From Rhodococcus qingshengii (GTDB lineage: Bacteria > Actinomycetota > Actinomycetes > Mycobacteriales > Mycobacteriaceae): 64,000 nt of DNA. The position numbers and the translations under genes are program-made. Location: positions 795,626 through 859,625 of the forward strand of contig NZ_JAJNCL010000002.1 in assembly GCF_021025955.1 (NCBI RefSeq), read 5' to 3'. Positions 55,829 to 64,000 of the stretch are shown here, one piece after another (the first letter of the stretch is position 1; each line of letters starts with the position of its first letter). Under the pieces are notes generated by a model, which was given only the letters and a program-made list of their open reading frames with translations, was not told the DNA's origin and did not search any database.

Positions 55829-58800
55829 TTACTTGCAGCCGGGCAGATTCGAGCGGTACACCTGATCTGCGCCGAGTCGTGCGTCCTCGCTCAGCAGCAT
55901 GTCCGCTTCGAGCTGACGCGACGCCTTGGCCGGCGTTCCGTCGGCGCCGAGGCGACGATCCGCCGGACGCTCGTAGAGGCTGTCGCCGCCGCACATCGCC
56001 TTGGTGAGGCGACGCTGTCCGTCGATCGTCCGCTGCTGCGCCGCCGCAACATAATCCGCGCGCTTGTCGGCCGGAACCGACTCGACGAATGCCTGCGGGT
56101 GCACGACTGCGATCAGTCCGGAAACGTGACCGAAGCCGAGGCTGGTCAACAGGCCGGCGCGCAGCGGAAGCTGCTCACCGAACTTGAGCGGCTGACGTGC
56201 CCACACGAGGTGCTCGAACTCGGCCATCTTGTCGTCGACGCAGTCGAGGCTGCGGTTCGGCGGGACGATGCCCTGGCTCAGTACCTGGCAGAGTCCGATC
56301 AGCTGGAAGGCTGCGGCACCACCCTTGGCGTGACCGGTCAGGCTCTTCTGCGAGACCACGAACATCGGCGCGCCTTCACTGCGTCCCAATGCCCCGGCGA
56401 GGCGCTCGTGCAGCTCTGCCTCGTTGGGATCGTTGGCGGCAGTGGAGGTGTCGTGCTTGGAGATCACGGCGATGTCGTCGGCGCTCACTCCGAGAGCGTT
56501 GAGCGAGAGTGCGAGCTGTGAATCCGCTCCCCCGCGTCCGGCGCCCAGTGCTCCGAGTCCCGGTGCCGGGATCGAGGTGTGGACACCGTCGGCGAACGAT
56601 CCCGCCCAGGCGACCACACCGAGGACGGGCAGACCCATCTCGAGTGCCAGGTCACCGCGAGCGAGCAGAATCGTTCCGCCACCGGCCGACTCGACGAATC
56701 CGCCGCGGCGACGATCGTTTGCCCGCGAGAAGCGGCGATCTTCGATGCCCTTGGCGTGCATGTCCTCGGTCTTGGCAGTGGCCGACATGTCACCGAAGCC
56801 GATGATGCCTTCCGTGCTCAGATCGTCGAACCCACCGGCAACAACCAACTGCGCCTTGCCGAGTCGGATCTTGTCGACGCCTTCTTCGACGGATACCGCC
56901 GCCGTGGCGCAGGCGGCGACGGGGTGAACCATCGCGCCGTAACCGCCGACGTACGACTGAACGACGTGCGCTGCAATGACGTTCGGCAGCGCTTCCTGCA
57001 GGATGTCGTTCGGGCGGTTCTCGCCGAGCAGCGTGTCGATGTACAGGCTCCTCATGGAGGTCATACCGCCCATGCCGGTGCCCTGCGTGTTGGCGACCAG
57101 GCTCGGGTGTACCCAGCGGAGCAGTTCGCTCGGAGTGAAGCCGCCCGTGAGGAAGGCGTCCACCGTCGCGACGATGTTCCAGAGACCGACGCGGTCGACC
57201 GAATCTGCCATGTCCGCGGGGATGCCCCACTTGGTGACGTCGAAGTTGGTCGGGATCTGGCCGCCGACACTACGAGTCAGCTTCATCTTGCGCGGGACGC
57301 GGATCTCGGTGCCTGCGCGGCGAGTGACCGTCCAGTCGCCGGACTCGGCGGAAACCGTCGCCGTCGTGTTCTCCGGATCGGATTCGACGAAGGCCTGAGC
57401 CTCGGCCTCACTGCCGACCACGAAGCTCAGATCCTTGTCCAGGAACACGGAGGTGAGCAGCGGAGCGGTGTTGTCGATCATCGCGCCCTCGTCGACGTAG
57501 CGACGGATGCCGCAACGCTCGACGACCGCGTCGTGGTACTTGTCGGCGATTTCCGCCTCGGGTACCAGGTCACCGGATTCGACGTCGTACCAACCCGGCT
57601 TGGGGTCGTTCTCCCAGACGATGAGTCCGGTGTTCCACGCCAATTCGAGAACGCCTGCGGCAGAGAGCTGCTCGTCGACCTCCATCTCGAAGCGGGTACG
57701 CGAGGAACCGTAGGGTCCGAGCTCTCCGGCGCCCACGATGACCACGAGGTCCGCGGGGGTGACGTCCAGTTCGGGCCAGCTCGGAGCCTTGACCGAGTCG
57801 TCGATCCGAGCCGGCGCGGGCAGTGCCAGGATGCTGGACTCGTCCACTGCCTCGTCGACAGCTTCGGCGATCTCGGCCACCTCGGCAGCTTCCTTCGCCA
57901 AAGCACCCAGATCCAGGTTGGCCTCGGACAGTCCGCCGGTCAGGTCGACCTCGAGCGGAGCCTCTGCAGCAGCGCGACGCGACTCACGCGTTGCCGTCTT
58001 CAGCAGTTGGGTCGCCATCTCCTGGGTGGACCAGGTGCGGACGCCCGCAGCTTCGACCGCGTCGACGATCGGATCGTTGTGACCCATGAGTCCGGTTCCG
58101 CGAACCCAACCGATGACCGCGTGTGCCAATGTGACCCGCTCGGCCCAGTTGCGCTCGGCCTTCCAACGGTTGACCACGGCGATCAACGAAGCCTTGGCCT
58201 CGCCGTAAGCACCGTCGCCGCCAAATGTTCCGCGGTTCGGCGAACCGGGCAGCACTACGTGCAGGTGCGTGTCGACGTCGCTGTCGTAACCGATCTTCGA
58301 CAGACCGCCGATGAGGCGCTCCACCGACCAGAGCAACACGCGCATTTCCATTTCGGCGCGAGCGCCGGCGTCGGAAAGTTCGCCGCCGACTCGGGGAGCT
58401 GCGAACGGGAAGAGCATCGTCGGCGTCATGGCCGGCTTGATGAGCTTCTTTGCGCCGCCTGCGTTCTCGGTGGCCTCGTTCCCGATCCAGTCGATCAGTG
58501 CGTCGACGTCGGTGTACGACGCCATATTCGCGGGAACCACCCAGAGGGCGGCACCGGCGCGAGCGTTCTCACGGTACAGGTCGCGGTAGAAGCCGAGACG
58601 CTGACCGTCGAGTCGCGAGGTGGTCACGAATACCGTTGCGCCACCAGCAAGGAGCTTGCCTGTGACCGCTGCCGCGATGGAGCCCTTGCTGGCGCCGGTC
58701 ACGACTGCGACCTCGCCTGCCCACTCGGGTGCGTCGGACTCTGCCGTCACAGCCGCATCAGCGATGCGGGTATAGACCTCGGCGAGCGCCGTGCGGCCGG

Positions 58801-61800
58801 CGTCGGTCGCACGGGTTGCCCACCACTTCGCCTGGGCGGCAACAGTGGAACCGGCTCCGATGAAGTTCTCGACCGAGAGGATCTCACTGCCCAGCCAGAT
58901 ACGCGCAAGATCCTCACGCGCACTTGCCCAGCGGTCGTCGAGCAGCACTGCCTTCTGCGCGTCGAAAGCCGGAGCAACCAAACGCGGCCAGTCGGAGCCG
59001 AGTTCAGCAGAGACCAGGTCGACCAGTTCGGTGTCCTCGACCGTCGCGACTGCTGTTTCTTCGTTCAGTCCGAGCTGCTCGAGCACCAGGCGTGCGGCCG
59101 AGGCCAGAACGCCGTTGCGACCGGTGATGTTCTCGGTGAACTCACCCAGTGCGGCTGCGTCGACGGTTCCGCCGCTTCCGCCGCCGGTAGCCGGCAACGA
59201 GACGCTGACTCCGCGAGCAGACCCGACCGAGGCAACTGCGCTGTCGATGACTGCGTCCACTGCTGCCGCGTCGGCCAGTGCGCCGGAGCTCAGGCCACCG
59301 AGGTCGCCGCCGCGGATGCTGGCGCCGTCACGGGTACCGAGAGCCACTGCTGCGGTGACGTGGTGTGCCCAGCCGTCGCCCAGTTCCCAGACCTTCTTGA
59401 CGCGGTCGGCGATGTAGCCGGGACGCTTGCCTGAGGGGCCGAAGACCTTACGCAGGTGATCGTTGATCGAATCGGAGAGCACCGGTCCGAACGGCTTGTA
59501 CGTACGAGCGAGCTTGTCGACGGTTGCTCCCAAGGAGCCCATGTCGGCGTCCGCGGCACCGTCGATGGCGCCGAGAGACAGCTCGGAGCCCAGGTCGACC
59601 AAGAGCTGGTTACGACGCGAGGAGACGCCGTCGCACAGTGCCTCGATCGTGTCGGCGGGGCCGACCTGATCGGGACGGAGCTTGGTCCACAGGCTGATCA
59701 GGACCTTCGTGGCGTCGGGCGCCTTGAAGGTGAGGTCATCCGGACGCGGTCCGCCCGAAGGTGCAGCGGGAGCAGCAGCGACCGGAGCAGCGGCTGCGGC
59801 GACCGGAGCAGCCTGCGCGGCAGGGGCTTCGATCTCGTCGTCGTCATCGACGGCCGGATCGACGTCGGTGCCGTAGACGATCGCAGCTTCACGCTCGACG
59901 TTGAGAACCTCGACCGGGTAGCCGAAGCGGCCCGGTAGCTTGAGGGTCTGCGACGCCAGGTTCGCGACGGTCGGGGCAGCGCCGAGACCGATCTCGACGA
60001 AGCGCTCGACCCCGAGTCCACCTTCGGACTCGTCGCCGAACAGCAGGTCCTGCGTCTCGATCCAGCGAACCGGGCTGGCGAACTGCCAAGCCAGCAGCTC
60101 GATCAGGATGATGCGGGACAACTCGTGAGTGCGCGTTGCGTAGCTGTCGAAGTCTGCGAGGACTTCCTGCAGCGGCTCGGACGGCACCAAGTCGGCGATT
60201 TCCTGAACGAAGTCACGACGCAGCGAGAACGGCTTCGGAACCAGGTTCGGGATGTAGCGGCCGATCAGGATGTCCGGGTCGATGTCGTGCGGGAGCAAGT
60301 CCTGCAGGCATACGCGGAAGTCCGCCACGCCGCCGCGAAGGACGGTGGAGTGGAACGGCACGTCGATGCCGGGGACCTGGATGTATGCCCGCTTGCCACC
60401 GAATTCTGCGCGGCGACGGTCGATTTCGATCTCGAGTGCGTCGAGACCGGCTACCGAACCGGCAATGGCGTACTGGCTGCCACGCAGGTTCAGGTTGACG
60501 ATTTCGAGGAACTCACCGGAAGCCTCGGCGACACCGGCAACGAAGCCCTGCACGTCGTCGTCGGAGACACCGATCTGCGACGGGCGAATCGCGGCCATGC
60601 GGTAGTCGGAGCGTCCGGCTTCGTCACGGGGAACGAGCTGGTGCATCGCGGAGCCACGCTGGAAGACGACCTCGAGAAGTGCTTCGAGCGGGAAGACCTC
60701 GGCAACAGCGGCGAGTGCGTTGTACTCACCGACCGAGTGACCGGCCAGAAGCGAATCCTCGATGAAGGTTCCGGACTCGCGCAGCTCGGCAACCTGAGCA
60801 ACACCGAGAACGGCCATGGCCACCTGGGTGAACTGTGTCAGGTGCAGGACACCGTCGGGATGCTTGTGCTCGACACCACGGGCCTTGACGGTCACCGGGT
60901 TGTCGCGCACGACAGCGAGGATCGAGAATCCGAGCGCCTTGCGGGTGTGCTTGTCGGCGCGCTCCCAGACGTCGCGCGCAGCCTTGGACCGGGCGCGGGC
61001 GTCGAGGCCCATGCCCGGGCGCTGGATGCCCTGGCCGGGGAAGGCGTAGACGGTCTTCGGCGCGGCGGTGCGGCCGGTGGCGACCATGACCAGTTCACCG
61101 TCGATGCGGCAGCCGACCTCGACGATTTCTGCGCCCTGGTCGATGCCGACGCGGTCGACGCGGACGTCGATCTCGGCGCCGGGGCGAACCATCCCGAGGA
61201 AGCGGGCGGTCCAGGCGGTCAGGCGGCGCGGCGGAACGCGGGTTTCGGCCGGGTCGACTGCGGTGACAACCTGCTGTGCTGCGGCGGAGAGCCACATGCC
61301 GTGCACGATCGGGGTTCCGAGGCCGGCCAGCAGAGCGGCATTGTCGGACGTGTGAATCGGGTTGTGGTCACCGGAGACCTGAGCGAATGCGCCCATGCTG
61401 ACCGGCGCGAGGATCTTCGCGTCACGGCGACGACGACGCGAGGTGTCGACAGCCGCGTCGCTGATCGATCCACCGGCGCGAGCCGGGTCGACGAGTTCGC
61501 CTGCGCCGGTGCGTCCGCGGATCGCGAAACGCTCGGTCATGGTGACGACTGCGGGTGCGTCGAGGCCCTCGCCGAGCATGGCACCGACCTCGACCTTGAC
61601 CTCGACGACGCGACCGAGGTCGGTGTCGAGAACCGAGGCGACCTCGGCATTGACGACGAGAATGCTTGTCTCGGAGGGCAGCTCACCGACGAAGTCGACG
61701 GTGTGGTCGAGGTGGACCAGGTCGAGCATGCCTTCGATGACGGAAAGACTGTCGAGCTTGGCTGCGCCGAGGACCGCGAAGACCGCGGGCCAGCATGCTC

Positions 61801-64000
61801 CGACGACGACGTCCGGAACAGCCTTGCCGCTGACACTGAGTGTGGTGGGCAGACCGGAACCGGTGACACCGGCATGATCGGCGATGCGATCGGGAACCCA
61901 CGCGACGCTGAGGCGAGCCTTGCCGTTCTTGACTGCCGGCAATTCCTGCCCGGCAGCAACGGCCAGGAGTGCGGACATCGCACCTTCGGCGTCGGCCTCG
62001 GTGACAACCGGAGCGCCGCCATCGATGACGGACTCGGGGATGGTGATCGTGATGTCGACGGACTTGTCTGCCACCAACGGAACCGAGAGCAGCACGTGCG
62101 AGGAATCGACGACGGTCAGGCTGGACCCGGTGGTGCCGTGTACTGCCTTGTCGGCAGACTCTGCACTCCACTCCTCGAGGTCGCCGAGACGACGGACGGG
62201 GTTCTGGGTCAGGCGGCCGGCCCACTGGAGGTCAGGAGCCGAGAGGACGGCGTCGAGAAGTCCGGGTGCGGAATCCTGGTGGCGACGGCTCGCAAGTGCA
62301 ACCGGAGTGGTTCCGGCAGCAACCAATTCGTCGTAAGTGGCCTTCTCGAAACGATCGAGCAGGTCACCGACCGGCTCGTCGACACGGGTGATGCCGGCGA
62401 CGGCAACAGTGCCGGGGATGACGCAGACCTGATCTGCGGTGTAGCGGGGATCGTGTGCCTGCCACAGGGAGTCGCTGCGCCACCAACGGCGCACGTCACC
62501 GTCGACGACGGGAACGAAGTTGACCGGCTTGCCCGGTGTCTTGCAGAGCGAGATGAAGAACGAGACGTCTGCGGGATGCAGAACGGTCGTCGAGTAGTCC
62601 GGGTACGACGCCTGCAGTGCGCAGATCGCAGCCTCGGGACGCTCGAGGGTCTCGGCATCGCCGAACAGTGTGGGGATGGGACCGCGGTCGACCGGGTGCA
62701 GACGCGCCTCGGCGCGCTGGAGCATCTCGCCGAAGCGAGCACGCCAGGTGATGTCGAGCCACGGGCTCGAGGTCGCCTCGACGATGGCGTCCTGAAGATC
62801 TGCGCCGCAGTCGAATTCCTTCGCGGCGTCGATCCCGACGGTCAGCTCCAGGTAGCGGCGCAGCCACTGTGCGTACGTCATGGTCTCGACGTCGCCGAAG
62901 TACGGCTTGGCGGTGACGTCGAGGGCGGCGATGATCTCGTCGCGGCGCTCGGCCACTGCCTCGGAATCGCCGGCAACCTCGTCGAGGAGGCGTCCGGTGC
63001 GCGAAGCCGCGTTGTCGATCTCGTGGATGTCGGCACCGAGCTGGCTACGGCCCGAGGCCATTCCGCCTTCAGCAGTACCGGCACCGACCCAGTCCGGCGT
63101 ACCGGGTGTGTCGACGAGAAGCTGCTTGACCTCGGGAGAGGTGGTGGCCTCGAGAGTCGCCATGGCTGCGGTGCCGACCAGGATGCCGTCGACGGGCATG
63201 GCCGGGAAACCGGCTGCGGCAGACCAGCGGCCGGTCAGGTAATCGGCTGCGCGCTCCGGTGTTCCGATGCCGCCGCCGACGCAGATGACCAGGTTCGGAC
63301 GTGTACGCAGCTCGGCGTACGTGTCGAGGAGCAGATCGTCGAGGTCTTCCCACGAGTGGTGTCCGCCGGCGCGGCCACCTTCGATGTGGACGATGACCGG
63401 GAAGTTCGGAACCTCGTTGGCGATACGGATCACGGAACGGATCTGCGCCACGGTGCCGGGCTTGAACGCGATGTTGGTGATGCCGATCTCGGACAGCTCG
63501 TCGATGAGGGCAACGGCCTCTTCGAGTTCCGGGATACCGGCGGTGACGATGACGCCGTCGATGGGAGCACCGGCAGTACGGGCACGCTGCACGAGACGCT
63601 TGCCACCGAGCTGCAGCTTCCACAGGTACGGGTCGAGGAACAGGGAGTTGAACTGGACCGCGCGGCCCGGCTCGAGCAGCATCTTCAGCTCTGCGACACG
63701 GTCTTCGAAGATCTCTTCGGTGACCTGTCCACCACCGGCAAGCTCGGCCCAGTGACCGGCATTCGCTGCCGCGGCGACGATCTTGGCGTCGACCGTCGTC
63801 GGCGTCATGCCTGCGAGCAGGATGGGCGAACGACCGGTCAGCTTCGTGAACGCGGTCTCGACGCCGATGCGGCCGCCGGGAAGCGCAACGGGCTTAGGCG
63901 CGAACTCGGTCCACGAACGTGAGACCTCAGGCGCAGCACCGGGAGTGAGCAGATTGCGGTGTCCGCCGCGGGTGGCTGCGGCAATGATGCCGATGCCCTG
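55829..64000 (-). CDS. fas: type I fatty acid synthase, 5' end outside window
   Basis: A giant multienzyme, about 2720 residues visible; the frame continues past base 64000, so the start and most of the acyltransferase domain are missing. Order in the direction of transcription: enoyl reductase (LLAGMTPTTVDAKIVA, 63850-62900), dehydratase hotdogs (SGDHNPIH near 61360), malonyl/palmitoyl transferase (VYAFPGQGIQRPG, then GHSVGEYNA near 60735), an Ala/Pro linker (59746-59850), ACP with the pantetheine Ser in VDLGSELSLG (about 59590), ketoreductase (VVTGASKGSIAAAV near 58690) and ketosynthase with Cys in AACATAAVSVEEG (about 56905) and the His motifs SKHDTST and LTGHAKGG. Supplies C16-C26 acyl chains for mycolate and membrane lipids. 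Confidence 0.97.
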   Translation of the reverse strand, partial: QGIGIIAAATRGGHRNLLTPGAAPEVSRSWTEFAPKPVALPGGRIGVETAFTKLTGRSPILLAGMTPTTVDAKIVAAAANAGHWAELAGGGQVTEEIFEDRVAELKMLLEPGRAVQFNSLFLDPYLWKLQLGGKRLVQRARTAGAPIDGVIVTAGIPELEEAVALIDELSEIGITNIAFKPGTVAQIRSVIRIANEVPNFPVIVHIEGGRAGGHHSWEDLDDLLLDTYAELRTRPNLVICVGGGIGTPERAADYLTGRWSAAAGFPAMPVDGILVGTAAMATLEATTSPEVKQLLVDTPGTPDWVGAGTAEGGMASGRSQLGADIHEIDNAASRTGRLLDEVAGDSEAVAERRDEIIAALDVTAKPYFGDVETMTYAQWLRRYLELTVGIDAAKEFDCGADLQDAIVEATSSPWLDITWRARFGEMLQRAEARLHPVDRGPIPTLFGDAETLERPEAAICALQASYPDYSTTVLHPADVSFFISLCKTPGKPVNFVPVVDGDVRRWWRSDSLWQAHDPRYTADQVCVIPGTVAVAGITRVDEPVGDLLDRFEKATYDELVAAGTTPVALASRRHQDSAPGLLDAVLSAPDLQWAGRLTQNPVRRLGDLEEWSAESADKAVHGTTGSSLTVVDSSHVLLSVPLVADKSVDITITIPESVIDGGAPVVTEADAEGAMSALLAVAAGQELPAVKNGKARLSVAWVPDRIADHAGVTGSGLPTTLSVSGKAVPDVVVGACWPAVFAVLGAAKLDSLSVIEGMLDLVHLDHTVDFVGELPSETSILVVNAEVASVLDTDLGRVVEVKVEVGAMLGEGLDAPAVVTMTERFAIRGRTGAGELVDPARAGGSISDAAVDTSRRRRRDAKILAPVSMGAFAQVSGDHNPIHTSDNAALLAGLGTPIVHGMWLSAAAQQVVTAVDPAETRVPPRRLTAWTARFLGMVRPGAEIDVRVDRVGIDQGAEIVEVGCRIDGELVMVATGRTAAPKTVYAFPGQGIQRPGMGLDARARSKAARDVWERADKHTRKALGFSILAVVRDNPVTVKARGVEHKHPDGVLHLTQFTQVAMAVLGVAQVAELRESGTFIEDSLLAGHSVGEYNALAAVAEVFPLEALLEVVFQRGSAMHQLVPRDEAGRSDYRMAAIRPSQIGVSDDDVQGFVAGVAEASGEFLEIVNLNLRGSQYAIAGSVAGLDALEIEIDRRRAEFGGKRAYIQVPGIDVPFHSTVLRGGVADFRVCLQDLLPHDIDPDILIGRYIPNLVPKPFSLRRDFVQEIADLVPSEPLQEVLADFDSYATRTHELSRIILIELLAWQFASPVRWIETQDLLFGDESEGGLGVERFVEIGLGAAPTVANLASQTLKLPGRFGYPVEVLNVEREAAIVYGTDVDPAVDDDDEIEAPAAQAAPVAAAAAPVAAAPAAPSGGPRPDDLTFKAPDATKVLISLWTKLRPDQVGPADTIEALCDGVSSRRNQLLVDLGSELSLGAIDGAADADMGSLGATVDKLARTYKPFGPVLSDSINDHLRKVFGPSGKRPGYIADRVKKVWELGDGWAHHVTAAVALGTRDGASIRGGDLGGLSSGALADAAAVDAVIDSAVASVGSARGVSVSLPATGGGSGGTVDAAALGEFTENITGRNGVLASAARLVLEQLGLNEETAVATVEDTELVDLVSAELGSDWPRLVAPAFDAQKAVLLDDRWASAREDLARIWLGSEILSVENFIGAGSTVAAQAKWWATRATDAGRTALAEVYTRIADAAVTAESDAPEWAGEVAVVTGASKGSIAAAVTGKLLAGGATVFVTTSRLDGQRLGFYRDLYRENARAGAALWVVPANMASYTDVDALIDWIGNEATENAGGAKKLIKPAMTPTMLFPFAAPRVGGELSDAGARAEMEMRVLLWSVERLIGGLSKIGYDSDVDTHLHVVLPGSPNRGTFGGDGAYGEAKASLIAVVNRWKAERNWAERVTLAHAVIGWVRGTGLMGHNDPIVDAVEAAGVRTWSTQEMATQLLKTATRESRRAAAEAPLEVDLTGGLSEANLDLGALAKEAAEVAEIAEAVDEAVDESSILALPAPARIDDSVKAPSWPELDVTPADLVVIVGAGELGPYGSSRTRFEMEVDEQLSAAGVLELAWNTGLIVWENDPKPGWYDVESGDLVPEAEIADKYHDAVVERCGIRRYVDEGAMIDNTAPLLTSVFLDKDLSFVVGSEAEAQAFVESDPENTTATVSAESGDWTVTRRAGTEIRVPRKMKLTRSVGGQIPTNFDVTKWGIPADMADSVDRVGLWNIVATVDAFLTGGFTPSELLRWVHPSLVANTQGTGMGGMTSMRSLYIDTLLGENRPNDILQEALPNVIAAHVVQSYVGGYGAMVHPVAACATAAVSVEEGVDKIRLGKAQLVVAGGFDDLSTEGIIGFGDMSATAKTEDMHAKGIEDRRFSRANDRRRGGFVESAGGGTILLARGDLALEMGLPVLGVVAWAGSFADGVHTSIPAPGLGALGAGRGGADSQLALSLNALGVSADDIAVISKHDTSTAANDPNEAELHERLAGALGRSEGAPMFVVSQKSLTGHAKGGAAAFQLIGLCQVLSQGIVPPNRSLDCVDDKMAEFEHLVWARQPLKFGEQLPLRAGLLTSLGFGHVSGLIAVVHPQAFVESVPADKRADYVAAAQQRTIDGQRRLTKAMCGGDSLYERPADRRLGADGTPAKASRQLEADMLLSEDARLGADQVYRSNLPGCK

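Noticed and set aside
60125..63922. 1265-codon open frame on the plus strand opposite fas
   Set aside because: It mirrors the third-position GC bias of fas on the other strand and its translation is compositionally odd with no motifs. The same holds for the 951-codon frame at 56579-59434.

Overview
The window is high-GC actinobacterial chromosome. Gene content and order point to Rhodococcus, probably of the erythropolis/qingshengii type; this is inference from my memory of families and synteny, with no database search. Two blocks run in nearly the same order as the Mycobacterium tuberculosis chromosome. Positions 1-13.9 kb match Rv2471 to Rv2478c (alpha-glucosidase, small conserved protein, thioesterase, giant NAD-glutamate dehydrogenase, EttA, SSB paralogue). 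Positions 44.4-64 kb match Rv2510c to Rv2524c (HerA-like ATPase, oligoribonuclease, tRNA-His, L,D-transpeptidase, DUF3618, Bcp, M20 peptidase, AcpS, type I FAS). Both the first gene (GH13) and the last (fas) are cut by the window edges.

Layout: 0-9.6 kb, central nitrogen and translation genes in tightly overlapping minus-strand units. 9.7-16.2 kb, an HsaA-like flavin monooxygenase, an ABC exporter with a divergent MarR regulator, the SSB paralogue and a CopD-CtaG membrane fusion. 16.28-23.6 kb, an accessory region starting at a tRNA-Arg and holding three lipoproteins, small membrane proteins, a HipA-like kinase/DUF3037 pair, an Excalibur protein and an excisionase-like HTH protein, with a recurring upstream motif. 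I read it as a decayed genomic island. 24-29.3 kb, type III glutamine synthetase, a DUF4185 secreted protein and NADP-glutamate dehydrogenase, so nitrogen assimilation again. 29.7-32 kb, a PucR-type regulator followed by four tiny Gly/Ser-rich peptide genes, the least explained locus here. 32-35.6 kb, a DesA3-like desaturase, its reductase and a divergent TetR regulator. 35.6-44.4 kb, lipid and general metabolism (epoxide hydrolase-like, TesB-like, MFS, PadR/FadH operon, SDR, LysA). 47.1-48.7 kb, a MerR/SDR pair bracketed by two copies of a 56-bp stem-loop repeat. 50.3-52.1 kb, a 109-bp exact duplication carrying tRNA-Lys on both sides of an amidase gene broken by a 10-bp tandem duplication.

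Functional themes are ammonium assimilation (NAD-GDH, NADP-GDH, GlnN), fatty-acid synthesis and modification (FAS-I with AcpS, desaturase with reductase, thioesterases, dienoyl-CoA reductase) and cell envelope (L,D-transpeptidase, DAP decarboxylase, lipoproteins). Many intergenic regions end in long, often perfect hairpins. Several regulators sit beside palindromes that look like their operators.
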